From: Cyanobacteria bacterium UBA9579
GTDB taxonomy: Bacteria; Cyanobacteriota; Vampirovibrionia; Gastranaerophilales; UBA9579
Assembly: GCA_003499585.1 (NCBI GenBank)
Contig: DNSU01000208.1
Coordinates: forward strand, 1 to 7,846
Length of the DNA stretch: 7,846 nucleotides
Direction of reading: 5' to 3'
Made by a program: the position numbers and the translations under genes
The notes under the pieces: model-generated
Told to the model about the DNA's origin: nothing
The model's database searches: none
Seen by the model: the letters and a program-made list of their open reading frames with translations, nothing else
Shown here: piece by piece, positions 1-7,212 of the stretch
Position numbering within the stretch: position 1 is the stretch's first letter
Layout of the letters: each line of letters begins with the position of its first letter

Positions 1-15
1 CGATTTTCTCAGGAC

Positions 16-66
16 ATTATACCAGAAATAAAAAGGTGCAAAACAGGTGCAAAAGAGTTGCAAAAA
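16..66 (-). promoter_or_regulatory. candidate leftward promoter: extended -10 with 11-bp direct repeats upstream
   Basis: Read on the minus strand, bases 24-16 spell TGGTATAAT, a perfect extended -10 (TGnTATAAT). No good -35 hexamer lies 16-18 bases upstream; TTTGCA at a 15-base spacing is the nearest. The place of the -35 is taken by three 11-bp direct repeats (34-66), whose near edge is 12 bases from the -10. Transcription would begin around base 9 and leave the window, so the controlled gene is not visible. The position downstream of the stop of the 99-1466 gene is where a promoter for a following leftward gene would be expected. That this is a promoter is inference from sequence alone. 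Confidence 0.45.
34..66. repeat. three tandem 11-bp repeats (AGGTGCAAAAC type)
   Basis: The units are AGGTGCAAAAC (34-44), AGGTGCAAAAG (45-55) and AGTTGCAAAAA (56-66). Units 1 and 2 differ at one position; unit 3 differs from unit 2 at two. The period is close to one helical turn, so the units and their A-tracts (40-43, 51-54, 62-66, then 71-77) face the same side of the helix. Eleven is not a multiple of three, which argues against a protein repeat. Either a regulator binding site or intrinsically curved DNA would fit. Confidence 0.8.
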
Positions 67-98
67 TCACAAAAAAACGAGGTATATTTAAAATAATA

Positions 99-1466
99 TT
101 AATTGTTCAAACTGTGAATAGGCGCAGGAATTCTACCGCCTCTTTTTATAAAATCAGCACAGGAAAACGCGTTTACCGCCATAATTGGAGCTTCACCAAG
201 TAATCCACCGTAAACAGCATAATCACCAACTTTCTTGCCATGCACAGGTATAACTCTAACAGCAGTTGTTTTCTTGTTTATCATGCCAATAGCCATTTCA
301 TCAGCAATAATTCCTGAAATGGTCTCACTGGAAGTATCGCCCGGAATAGGTATCATATCAAGCCCGACAGAACAGACTGATGTCATCGCCTCAAGTTTAT
401 CAAATGTTAATGCCCCGACTTTCACAGCCTCAATCATGCCAGCATCTTCACTGACAGGAACAAACGCCCCACTTAAGCCCCCTACATAAGAACTCGCCAT
501 AATACCGCCTTTTTTAACAGCATCATTCAATAAAGCCAGCGCAGCAGTAGTGCCATGAGTTCCACATCTCTCAAGCCCCATAGCTTCAAGTATATTAGCA
601 ATGCTATCACCAACTGCAGGAGTTGGAGCAAGTGACAGGTCAATGACACCAAACGGAATATTCAGCTTTTGAGCCACTTGCCTGCCTATAAGCTCGCCGG
701 CTGTGGTGATTTTATAAGATATATTCTTGATTTTAGTCGCTAATTCACCAAAGTCAGCATCTCTAGGTAAAGATGCAACAGCAGCGCGAATTACACCCGG
801 ACCACTAATACCAATATTCAAAGCACATTCAGGTTCGCCATATCCATGAAAAGCACCCGCCATAAATGGGTTATCTCCAGGCACATTACAGAAAACCACC
901 AGCTTTGCAGCACCGATTCCATCTCTTGTTTTTGTCAATTCAGCTGTCTGCTTGATTATTTTACCCATTTTAATAACAGCATTCATATTAATCCCGGCTT
1001 TTGACGAGGCGACATTAACAGACGAGCACACTCTGTCAGTTAATCTTAGTGCTTCTGGAATACTGGATATTAAAGCAGCATCGCCTCTGGTGCATCCCTT
1101 TTCAACCAAAGCACTGAATCCACCAATAAAATCCACATTGACATCTTTAGCTGCCTTATCCAGAACCTTAGCCAAATAGACATAATCATAATTTTTGCAG
1201 CTTTCACCCACTAAAGAAATCGGAGTAACAGCGATACGCTTGTTTATTACAGGAATAGAATACTCTTCTTCAATTTCCTGAACTGTCTGAGTAAGGTTTT
1301 CAGCAAATCTGATTATTTTACTGTAAATTTTCTCACCAGTTTCTCTTACATCACTGGAAATACAGTCCCTTAAGCTAAGTGCAAGAGTAACTGTCCTGAT
1401 ATCAAGATTATACATCCTGATCATATCTATAGTTTCAAGAATATAGCCTGTATTAATTCCACTCAT
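99..1466 (-). CDS. UPF0210/DUF711 'PFL family' protein
   Basis: A full-length (455-residue) member of the UPF0210/DUF711 family, whose fold resembles pyruvate formate-lyase but whose reaction is, to my knowledge, unestablished. Conserved family segments are visible: a glycine-rich stretch at about 194-208 ([15 protein letters not shown]), SGPGV at 221-225, a [24 protein letters not shown] segment past residue 300, and the C-terminal [11 protein letters not shown] near 442-452. No signal peptide or membrane segment is seen, so it should be cytoplasmic. I see no glycyl-radical motif that would support true formate-lyase activity. It lies 18 bases downstream of an ACT-domain gene. The same pair is adjacent in other bacteria (e.g. 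Streptococcus pneumoniae), which suggests that the ACT protein partners or regulates it. The ATG at 1466 has AAAGGA 12 bases upstream, a rather long spacing. Family assignment is firm; function is unknown. Confidence 0.93.
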   Translation of the reverse strand: MSGINTGYILETIDMIRMYNLDIRTVTLALSLRDCISSDVRETGEKIYSKIIRFAENLTQTVQEIEEEYSIPVINKRIAVTPISLVGESCKNYDYVYLAKVLDKAAKDVNVDFIGGFSALVEKGCTRGDAALISSIPEALRLTDRVCSSVNVASSKAGINMNAVIKMGKIIKQTAELTKTRDGIGAAKLVVFCNVPGDNPFMAGAFHGYGEPECALNIGISGPGVIRAAVASLPRDADFGELATKIKNISYKITTAGELIGRQVAQKLNIPFGVIDLSLAPTPAVGDSIANILEAMGLERCGTHGTTAALALLNDAVKKGGIMASSYVGGLSGAFVPVSEDAGMIEAVKVGALTFDKLEAMTSVCSVGLDMIPIPGDTSSETISGIIADEMAIGMINKKTTAVRVIPVHGKKVGDYAVYGGLLGEAPIMAVNAFSCADFIKRGGRIPAPIHSLNN

Positions 1467-1484
1467 TAGTTACATACGTCCTTT

Positions 1485-1766
1485 TTATGATACGTGATGC
1501 ATATTATCAAAGATCTTTTTTCTCTGTACCCAAACTTCCATGCCGGTTTCTTTTCCCAGATCTGACAATGCATCTTTGAATTCTTTGAATGTGCTGGTAG
1601 CTTTTGAAAAATCAGCCATCATAATCATAGTAAAATGATCCTGCATAATTGTTTGGCTAATATCTTCAATATTCACCTGATATTGGGCTAAAGCATTCGC
1701 AAACGTTGCTACTATACCAACTTTATCCACTCCAATAATTGTTATTATTATTTTTGAATCGTCCAT
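1485..1766 (-). CDS. small stand-alone ACT-domain protein (UPF0237 type)
   Basis: A 93-residue protein made almost entirely of one ACT domain (residues about 4-80), a fold that usually binds amino acids or other small ligands at dimer interfaces. The first strand and turn IIGVDKVGIVATFANALA (10-27) carry the typical Gly-x-Asp-x-x-Gly-Ile-Val loop, followed by the NIEDISQ helix-strand segment. Length matches the UPF0237 family (about 90 residues), which is related in fold to GcvR but much shorter. The ATG at 1766 is preceded by GGGGTTGAA, an adequate ribosome site. It is followed 18 bases later by the UPF0210 gene, its usual genomic partner, so a ligand-sensing subunit or regulator of that protein is the natural inference. 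Ligand not predictable. Confidence 0.9.
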   Translation of the reverse strand: MDDSKIIITIIGVDKVGIVATFANALAQYQVNIEDISQTIMQDHFTMIMMADFSKATSTFKEFKDALSDLGKETGMEVWVQRKKIFDNMHHVS

Positions 1767-1799
1767 TTCAACCCCAACTAATACGTAAGTCTTATGAAT

Positions 1800-1805
1800 A
1801 TTATA
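1800..1805 (-). promoter_or_regulatory. possible -10 box for the ACT-UPF0210 pair
   Basis: On the minus strand these bases read TATAAT, in the 48-base gap between the methyltransferase stop and the ACT start, 33 bases before the ATG. No convincing -35 sits 16-18 bases upstream; TTGATA occurs but 24 bases away. In AT-rich DNA this hexamer can arise by chance, so this is only a candidate internal promoter. Confidence 0.25.
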
Positions 1806-1814
1806 CCTTAAATC

Positions 1815-2372
1815 TTACTTTTTAAGCGCTATCAACAAGCCGCCACCAAACGGCAGATAAGAAATCTGGTAGTTCTCATTATGTGAAATAATATCAAGGA
1901 AATCTTCCATTTCACTTTTGTGAGAAGTAACATTATCAGCAACAAGCATGCCACCTGATCTGATTTTAGGATGCATTATCTCATAATAGTTTATATATTC
2001 AGCTTTATTAGCATCAATAAACACCAAATCATACTCACCTTCTATATTTTCTATTATATCCAATGCTTTTCCCTGTTTTAATGTTATAAAATCGGAAAGC
2101 CCACATTCTTCAAAGTTTTTCTGAGCAATATCAATTCTTTCCTGATAATATTCAATACTTATTATATACCCTGCATTAGCTCTTACAGCTTCAGCAAACC
2201 AGATAGTAGAATATCCGTTAGATGTACCAATTTCCAGAATACTCTTATATCCTGTAGCTTTAATTATTAAATTCAAATGATTACCGGATTCTCTTGGGAT
2301 ATTCCAGTATTTTTCACTTGTTTCTTCAAGATGAAGCAGTTTTTTTCTAATTATTTCCTGCATCTTTATCAT
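1815..2372 (-). CDS. class I SAM-dependent O-methyltransferase (caffeoyl-CoA OMT / YrrM family)
   Basis: A 185-residue cytoplasmic methyltransferase of the cation-dependent O-methyltransferase family. The SAM-binding glycine loop is ILEIGTSNGYS (45-55), with acidic Glu74 at the end of strand 2 (SIEYYQE). The motif LVFIDANKAEYINYY (116-130) and VADNV (144-148) supply the expected metal ligands Asp120, Asp146 and Asn147. The C-terminal GGGLLIALKK matches the usual GDGLLLALK ending. It is slightly shorter than typical members (about 210-220), mainly at the N-terminus. The ATG shares its A with the TAA stop of the upstream gene (TAATG), so translation is probably coupled; no strong ribosome site is seen, and a second ATG three codons in (2363) is possible. 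The acceptor is unknown: catechol-like small molecules are usual, and tRNA hydroxyuridine is a known substrate of related bacterial enzymes. Confidence 0.9.
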   Translation of the reverse strand: MIKMQEIIRKKLLHLEETSEKYWNIPRESGNHLNLIIKATGYKSILEIGTSNGYSTIWFAEAVRANAGYIISIEYYQERIDIAQKNFEECGLSDFITLKQGKALDIIENIEGEYDLVFIDANKAEYINYYEIMHPKIRSGGMLVADNVTSHKSEMEDFLDIISHNENYQISYLPFGGGLLIALKK

Positions 2373-3865
2373 TACTCTGATATTACAAGAGAATTTATCG
2401 TAGTGCCAATTGGCAAATAACTGATAACATTCTCTTCTTTCAGATCTATAATTGCAATTTCATATGAATCTGCATTCGTAACTAATGCTTTATCCTCAGC
2501 ATTTAATATATTTATGCTCTTTGGAAATCCGCTTTCTTTTAATGTTATTGTATTAGTTTCAGTAAATGTCATAGTATCAATAATATGTACGGTATGAGAA
2601 TCAGCTGATAAAATATATAGCTTATCTTTACCTTTTGCTACCTGTATGTCAACAGGCTTCTTACCTACTTCTAATGTTTTAATAACTTTTTCTTCATCTA
2701 AGCTATATATTATAAGTGTATTATCAGATCGACTTGTGATTAAGAGATATTTGCCAAATTGAGTTATTTTTGAAATGTTATTAACTTGAGTAACCAAATT
2801 TACTGTTGGGCTAATCTTTATATCATTCCCAGCAGTTGGTAAACTAAATCTGACTTTATAAATTTTGCCGGAAGCTACATCATTATAAAATAAATTTTGT
2901 CTGTCATCCGACACAGTCAAATTAGCTGGTGAACCTGTAACAGGGATTTCATTTATAACTGTCATATTTTTGATGTCTATAACAGAAATACTTGATGAAA
3001 GTCTGTTTGCAACAAATGCTTTATCTGTTCCAGCCGGTATAACTATTGATACAGGAAGTTTTCCTACCTCGACGTCTGATACAAAATTGTTTGTAGTTGT
3101 ATCTATAATTGAGACTTTATTTGATGAAAGACAGGTTGCCAGTATATATCTATTATCTTCTGTAATAGCAATGTCTGAAGGAATTGAAGATAATTGAATT
3201 GATTTAATAGGCCTTCCTGACTTGGAAGGAATAACATGTATTAGACTTGAATCAAAGTTTGTTGCATAAAATATTTTATTTACCAAATCGTTAATTACTA
3301 TTGCTTTTCCATTTGTATTTATTATAGAGATGGTTGACTGATTACCATTCACTAAATTTTTACCGGTTTGAGTATTTACCATTACTTTACTTGCATCGTC
3401 ACTAATTTTTATCTTAAGATCACCTGTAATGACTCTTAATTCAGGTGGAATAACAAGGTTTTCCGGAACAATCAAATCTTGTGGCAACAAGCCTAATTTA
3501 ACTTTAAGAGGTATTTGTGCGCTGTTGATCAGTGTATATACCTTGTCTGTTTTTTTAATCATTTTTAAGAGTGAAAGATTATTTGCAAATAGGATTAAAT
3601 CAGGTTTAGACTTTAAATCAGCATTTGCAGGGATAGTCACAGTTATCTTTGCAGGATTATCAGGAAATTCATAGCTTATAGGCAATACAGGTATATACTT
3701 AGTTCCATCAGGTAGTTCTATAAGACCATCAAATCTAATATTTGCATTGGGGAACTTTTCTTTTATCAGTTCTATGACAGGTTTTGGTAATTCAGTTCCA
3801 AAACCTGGCAGAATTATACTTAAGTTAATAAATATACTGATTAGAGTTATTAATACCTTTTTCAT
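2372..3865 (-). CDS. secreted YncE-like beta-propeller protein with an unassigned N-terminal domain
   Basis: A 497-residue exported protein. Residues 1-23 form a signal peptide (Lys2-Lys3, hydrophobic core to about 19, likely cut near GFG-TE). Residues 25 to about 170 are a region I do not recognise, rich in short beta-like segments, with LPDGTKYIPVLP at 51-62. From about 175 to the end run propeller blades of the YVTN/YncE type: SNKVSIIDTTTNNFVSDVEVG (248-268 region), SSISVIDIKNMTVINEIPVTG, NTLIIYSLDEEKVIKTLEVG, HTVHIIDTMTFTETNTITL and YEIAIIDLKEENVISYLPIG, each followed by a 'P-x-x-I-x-x-x-x' start of the next blade. The blade count is consistent with seven. Such propellers bind ligands or proteins outside the cytoplasm; no catalytic motif is visible. 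The ATG at 3865 has GGAACAGAG just upstream. It lies 53 bases after dnaJ and overlaps the methyltransferase start by one base. Specific role unknown. Confidence 0.85.
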   Translation of the reverse strand: MKKVLITLISIFINLSIILPGFGTELPKPVIELIKEKFPNANIRFDGLIELPDGTKYIPVLPISYEFPDNPAKITVTIPANADLKSKPDLILFANNLSLLKMIKKTDKVYTLINSAQIPLKVKLGLLPQDLIVPENLVIPPELRVITGDLKIKISDDASKVMVNTQTGKNLVNGNQSTISIINTNGKAIVINDLVNKIFYATNFDSSLIHVIPSKSGRPIKSIQLSSIPSDIAITEDNRYILATCLSSNKVSIIDTTTNNFVSDVEVGKLPVSIVIPAGTDKAFVANRLSSSISVIDIKNMTVINEIPVTGSPANLTVSDDRQNLFYNDVASGKIYKVRFSLPTAGNDIKISPTVNLVTQVNNISKITQFGKYLLITSRSDNTLIIYSLDEEKVIKTLEVGKKPVDIQVAKGKDKLYILSADSHTVHIIDTMTFTETNTITLKESGFPKSINILNAEDKALVTNADSYEIAIIDLKEENVISYLPIGTTINSLVISE

Positions 3866-3918
3866 TTACTCTGTTCCATTTTTCTAAATAATGAAGCTGA
3901 TTTAATAAAATGATATTA

Positions 3919-5055
3919 CTATTGACTACTTCCTGTAAAGACTCCTTTTATTTTGTCAACAATATTTTCCTTATCATTCTTTTCATTATGAATCTCATTT
4001 AGGCGCTTGTATAGCTTTTTTTCTTCTTCGTTGATATTTGTTGGAGTAATTACATTTATCCTGACAAACTGGTCGCCTCTTCTATTTGGATTATTTAAAT
4101 GAGGAACACCAGCTCCTTTTATTGTTAGGATAGAGCCTGTTTGAATTCCGGATTGAATTTTCAACTGGTTTTTTCCATCAACGGTATCAACCTCAACTTC
4201 ATCTCCAAGAGCTGCTTGAGGAAAAGTTATATTATAGTCAAGATAGATATTTACACCATCTCTTTTGAAAGATTTATGAGTCTGAACCAGTAAAACTACG
4301 TATAAATCTCCAGCAGGGCCACCATTTTTACCAGCATCACCTTCTGAATTAATTCTTAATTTATTACCGGTATCAACGCCTTTAGGGATTTTAACATTTA
4401 GTGTTTTGCCAACTTCTTTTCTGCCTTGCCCGTTACAGCCTTTGCATGGGGTTGCTTTCATTCCTGCCCCCTGACAATTTGGGCATGTAGATACCTGAGT
4501 AAAATGCCCTAAAATTGTCTGTGTTGTTTGCTGTACCTGCCCATATCCATTGCAGGCAGTACATGTAACAGGTGTGGTTCCCGGTTCTGCCCCTGAACCA
4601 TTACAGGACTTGCAGGCTTCAAGATGTTGTATTTCTACATTTTTTTCAGCACCAAATATTGCTTCCTCAAAAGTTATATGCAGATCCAGTCTTAGATCGC
4701 TGCCTCGCATTGGGGCATTGGCATGCTGCCTTGATCGCCCGCTGGTGAATCCACCACCAAAAAAGCTTGATAAGATATCGTTTAAATCTCCAAATCCAAA
4801 ATCAAATGGGCCTGAATAATCATATCCGGCATTTTTTAGTCCGTCATGTCCGTATCTGTCATACATTGCACGCTTATCTTGATCCATCAGGACTTCATAA
4901 GCCTGCCCTAATTCTTTAAACTTTTCTTCTGCATCAGGCGCTTTATTTACATCAGGATGAAGTTCACGGGCCTTTTTTCTGAATGCACGTTTTATATCAT
5001 CTTGAGCGGCATCTTTTGAAACTTCTAATATTTCATAATAATCTGTTTTAGTCAT
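3919..5055 (-). CDS. dnaJ: chaperone protein DnaJ (Hsp40, type I)
   Basis: A complete 378-residue type I Hsp40, cytoplasmic cochaperone that delivers unfolded substrates to DnaK and stimulates its ATPase. The J domain (1-70) has the essential HPD at 33-35. A Gly/Phe-rich linker follows (about 82-106), then a zinc-binding region with all four CxxCxGxG motifs: 148-155, 165-172, 191-198 and 204-211, enough for two zinc ions. The C-terminal substrate and dimer domains run from about 215 to 345, and a charged tail (NEKNDKENI) ends the protein. Length is normal for the family. It follows grpE by 39 bases on the same strand. The start is set by the canonical TDYYEIL opening; the strongest purine run, GGGGAGAG, lies 15 bases before the ATG, farther than usual, leaving only AAAGA close by. 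No dnaK is nearby. The stop is TAG. Confidence 0.98.
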   Translation of the reverse strand: MTKTDYYEILEVSKDAAQDDIKRAFRKKARELHPDVNKAPDAEEKFKELGQAYEVLMDQDKRAMYDRYGHDGLKNAGYDYSGPFDFGFGDLNDILSSFFGGGFTSGRSRQHANAPMRGSDLRLDLHITFEEAIFGAEKNVEIQHLEACKSCNGSGAEPGTTPVTCTACNGYGQVQQTTQTILGHFTQVSTCPNCQGAGMKATPCKGCNGQGRKEVGKTLNVKIPKGVDTGNKLRINSEGDAGKNGGPAGDLYVVLLVQTHKSFKRDGVNIYLDYNITFPQAALGDEVEVDTVDGKNQLKIQSGIQTGSILTIKGAGVPHLNNPNRRGDQFVRINVITPTNINEEEKKLYKRLNEIHNEKNDKENIVDKIKGVFTGSSQ

Positions 5056-5094
5056 ATTTATCTTTATAATCTCTCCCCGAATTATTTGCTACAT

Positions 5095-5694
5095 TTACTG
5101 ATTCACTGCTACATTAACTAATGCAGGTCTAATAATTCTGTCTTCTAATTTATAACCTGTCTGCAATTCAGCAATGACAGTATGATCAGGAACATCATTG
5201 TTAGGTGTCTGCATTACTGCTTCATGATATGTAGGATCAAACTCTTTTCCTACTGCTTCAATTTTTTGCAGTCCTGCTTTTTCTAATGAGTCCATAAATT
5301 GTTTTTGTACAACATTGAAATTTTCTTTTAATTTTTCAGGATCATCTATCTCTGAAATAGACTTTTGGGCTCTTTCTAATGTATCAATTACAGGTAACAG
5401 TTTTTTTAACGTGTCTTCAGCACCGTATTTTAATAGAGATTCTCTCTCCTGTGCATGCCTTTTTCTATAGTTATCAAAGTCTGCTGCAAGTCTTAAATAT
5501 TGATTTTTTAATGTTTCCATTTCAGCCTGAATAGTATTTTCTAATTGTTCTTCTGATTGTTCTTCTTTAGATACATTAGCTTCTTCAAATTCATTATTTG
5601 CAAAAGGATTCTTAGTTTCTTCCTCTGGATTTTTTGATTCTGAATCTGTATTGATAGATTCTTTATTTATATTGTCTTTGTTTTTATCAAACAT
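5095..5694 (-). CDS. grpE: GrpE, nucleotide exchange factor of DnaK
   Basis: A 199-residue GrpE, which releases ADP from DnaK and so resets the DnaK-DnaJ cycle in the cytoplasm. Residues 1-50 are an acidic, Asn/Glu-rich and probably disordered tail. Residues 50-110 form the long dimeric coiled-coil helix, including the family-typical LRLAADFDNYRKR (67-79) and LLPVIDTLERA (99-109). The C-terminal beta domain carries FDPTYHEAVM (152-161) and the closing GYKLEDRIIRPALVNVA (180-196), the region that contacts DnaK. The ATG at 5694 is chosen over an in-frame TTG at 5727 because AGGATGG stands six bases before the ATG. It is the first gene of the leftward run, with dnaJ next; dnaK and hrcA, frequent neighbours, are absent here. 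Confidence 0.97.
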   Translation of the reverse strand: MFDKNKDNINKESINTDSESKNPEEETKNPFANNEFEEANVSKEEQSEEQLENTIQAEMETLKNQYLRLAADFDNYRKRHAQERESLLKYGAEDTLKKLLPVIDTLERAQKSISEIDDPEKLKENFNVVQKQFMDSLEKAGLQKIEAVGKEFDPTYHEAVMQTPNNDVPDHTVIAELQTGYKLEDRIIRPALVNVAVNQ

Positions 5695-5700
5695 GTTTAA

Positions 5701-5707
5701 CCATCCT
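5701..5707 (-). promoter_or_regulatory. ribosome binding site of grpE
   Basis: On the minus strand these bases read AGGATGG, followed by TTAAAC and the ATG at 5694. The six-base spacing is normal and decides the start in favour of this ATG over the upstream in-frame TTG at 5727, which would place the site inside the coding region. Confidence 0.75.
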
Positions 5708-5918
5708 ATAAGATATACCGATACCAATTAGCTATTATAAATTGATTATATGGAAATTAGCTTAAAATACAGATTTTCTTAATTTTTTATATTTATTTTA
5801 TTTAATCACAAACACTTTTATTACTAAACTTATGAGTATTAAACATTAAGTTAGTTTTTTAGATAAGATATTGTATTATTTAATTTTAGATGATAATAAA
5901 ATTGAATAAGTTCCTTTT

Positions 5919-5925
5919 GGAGGGG
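5919..5925 (+). promoter_or_regulatory. ribosome binding site of the HtrA-type protease gene
   Basis: GGAGGGG followed by TCAAAA and ATG at 5932. This is the strongest ribosome site in the window and fixes the start at 5932 rather than the in-frame ATG at 5890, which has no comparable site and would add 14 residues ahead of the membrane anchor. Confidence 0.85.
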
Positions 5926-5931
5926 TCAAAA

Positions 5932-7095
5932 ATGAATCTAAAAAACTTATTAATTTTGATTTTTGGTTGCATATTATTATTTTCAAGCTCATTTGGAGGT
6001 TTTTTAATAGGTTATAAATTTGCGGAAAAGTCAAAAGATGAAACCTCACTTATAAAATTTTCACCTAAAAATACAAATAAGACAATACCAGCACCAATTT
6101 CTAACAACATAATTGCTGATGTGGCTGAGAAAGTCATACCCTGGGTTGTCAATATTAATATGGAATATGACAACAACGATCCATCCTCATATAATGAAGA
6201 ATTACATCCATTTATGCCCTTTTTTGATTTTGACGATCCTTCCTCAAAAATTAAAATAAGAGTTACAGGAGGGTCTGGTGTAATTATTAGAAAAGATGGT
6301 TATATACTAACTAATAGCCATGTGCTTAAGAATGCAAAGAATATCCTTGTTACTTTAAATAATGCTAAAACCTATAATGCAAAAGTAATCGGAACAGATG
6401 ACATTACTGATGTTGCAGTCTTAAAAATTGATACTGGCGGAATCAATCTACCTGTTGCACAAGTTGGAAATTCTTCAAAATTAAGAATAGGTGACTGGAT
6501 AATTGCAGTAGGAAGTCCTCTTGGATATGAACAGACTGTGACTCAGGGTATTATTAGTGCAATTAACAGAAGGGTTAATGATATACCTGCAAGTGTTAAT
6601 TTTATACAAACTGATGCTGCAATAAATCCCGGCAATTCAGGTGGACCGTTAATTAATCTATATGGTGAAGTAATTGGTATAAATACAGCAATTAGAGCTG
6701 ATGCACAAAATATAGGGTTTGCTATTCCTATTAATACTGCAAAAAAAGTTTCTGAAGCAATTATTAAAACTGGCCATGTGACAAGACCATGGATTGGTGT
6801 AGAAATTAGAAACAAGGATTTATCATTACCATATGGTACTGATATAAAAGTTGGCAATTCAAGTGGGGTAATAGTTTCCAGAGTGTTACCGGGAAGTCCG
6901 GCAGAAAAAGCAAAAATGAGAAAAGATGATACTATCCTGAAAATTGATGGAATAAAAGTTAAAGATGTTAGGGATATGCAAGAAAAAGTCAGAAGTCATA
7001 AGGTTGGTGAAATTGTTAAATTTGATATATTAAGAGACAATAAAAAAATTAGATTAAATGTAAAAACAGAGAAACTGCCTAATATTCAAAGATAA
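5932..7095 (+). CDS. HtrA/Deg-family trypsin-like serine protease with one PDZ domain
   Basis: A 387-residue membrane-anchored or exported protease of the HtrA/DegP family, which degrades or holds misfolded proteins outside the cytoplasm. Residues 6-29 are a hydrophobic segment ending in GGFLIGYKF, more like an uncleaved signal anchor than a cleaved signal. A linker rich in Pro, Asn and Ser follows. The protease domain spans about 58-280 with a complete catalytic triad: His130 in TNSHVL, Asp160 in DITDVAVLKID, Ser236 in NPGNSGGPL. A single PDZ domain occupies about 285-378, opening with TRPWIGVEI and containing SGVIVSRVLPGSPAEKAKM. Length and the single PDZ fit bacterial HtrA/HhoA-type rather than two-PDZ DegP proteins, so no specific symbol is given. 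It is divergent from grpE and followed by a hairpin at 7114-7158. The cysteine in FGC (13) is not in a proper lipobox. Confidence 0.95.
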   Translation: MNLKNLLILIFGCILLFSSSFGGFLIGYKFAEKSKDETSLIKFSPKNTNKTIPAPISNNIIADVAEKVIPWVVNINMEYDNNDPSSYNEELHPFMPFFDFDDPSSKIKIRVTGGSGVIIRKDGYILTNSHVLKNAKNILVTLNNAKTYNAKVIGTDDITDVAVLKIDTGGINLPVAQVGNSSKLRIGDWIIAVGSPLGYEQTVTQGIISAINRRVNDIPASVNFIQTDAAINPGNSGGPLINLYGEVIGINTAIRADAQNIGFAIPINTAKKVSEAIIKTGHVTRPWIGVEIRNKDLSLPYGTDIKVGNSSGVIVSRVLPGSPAEKAKMRKDDTILKIDGIKVKDVRDMQEKVRSHKVGEIVKFDILRDNKKIRLNVKTEKLPNIQR

Positions 7096-7113
7096 TTACA
7101 GAGTATTTTATTT

Positions 7114-7158
7114 ATAGCAAAGAATCAGGCTATATAAATTAGCCTGATTCTTTGCTAT
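7114..7158 (+). terminator. perfect 19-bp hairpin after the protease gene, probable terminator
   Basis: Bases 7114-7132 pair without mismatch with 7140-7158, leaving a seven-base loop (TATAAAT). It starts 18 bases after the HtrA stop, the right place for a transcription terminator. There is no T-run directly after the stem on either strand, so if it stops transcription it does so less typically; it may instead stabilise the 3' end of the messenger RNA. GGCTATATAAAT occurs at 7128-7139 and again at 7159-7170, which offers a competing small hairpin (TAGCC with GGCTA). Confidence 0.65.
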
Positions 7159-7212
7159 GGCTATATAAATATAATTATTAACAAATGTAAAGAATATATC
7201 GAGAGTATATAC

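Larger units (their letters stand above)
5695..5931. promoter_or_regulatory. divergent promoter region between grpE and the HtrA gene
   Basis: A very AT-rich 237-base region serving two genes read away from each other. On the minus strand two TATAAT hexamers (5750-5745 and 5739-5734) lie 40-56 bases before the grpE ATG, but neither has a good -35 at 16-18 bases. On the plus strand TATTAT (5874-5879) and GATAAT (5892-5897) are weak -10 candidates for the protease. An AATTAGCT direct repeat occurs at 5726-5733 and 5755-5762. I looked for the CIRCE operator (TTAGCACTC, nine-base gap, GAGTGCTAA) and it is not there. Exact start sites cannot be set from sequence. Confidence 0.5.

Noticed and set aside
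34..66. CRISPR-like array
   Set aside because: The units are 11 bp and directly adjacent, with no spacers.
1..96. Open plus-strand frame from base 1 to a TAA at 94-96 (31 codons), possible 3' end of a rightward gene
   Set aside because: A stretch this short can stay open by chance; it is Lys/Gln-rich because of the A-rich 11-bp repeats, and the repeat period is not a multiple of three. The promoter reading explains the region better, but sequence to the left would settle it.
235..489. Plus-strand open frame opposite the UPF0210 gene
   Set aside because: It lies wholly inside a clear gene on the other strand, has no domain and no ribosome site.
952..1179. Second plus-strand open frame opposite the UPF0210 gene
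   Set aside because: Antisense shadow of a conserved coding region.
2970..3674. Two plus-strand open frames opposite the propeller gene (2970-3197 and 3429-3674)
   Set aside because: Both are opposite well-supported propeller and N-terminal coding sequence and show no protein features of their own.
4550..4819. Plus-strand open frame opposite the zinc region of dnaJ
   Set aside because: Produced by the GC-richer cysteine/glycine codons of dnaJ on the other strand.
5695..5727. Longer GrpE starting at an in-frame TTG (5727)
   Set aside because: The added residues are hydrophobic and unlike GrpE, and the ribosome site AGGATGG lies inside this extension, just ahead of the ATG at 5694.
5890..5931. 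Longer HtrA starting at ATG 5890
   Set aside because: GGAGGGG six bases before the ATG at 5932 marks the real start.
5968..5970. Lipoprotein cysteine (Cys13, in LIFGC) in the HtrA N-terminus
   Set aside because: The residue two before the Gly-Cys pair pattern is Phe, which does not fit a lipobox, and the hydrophobic segment continues well past the cysteine.
6543..6857. Minus-strand open frame opposite the HtrA protease domain
   Set aside because: Antisense to the catalytic serine region; no independent support.
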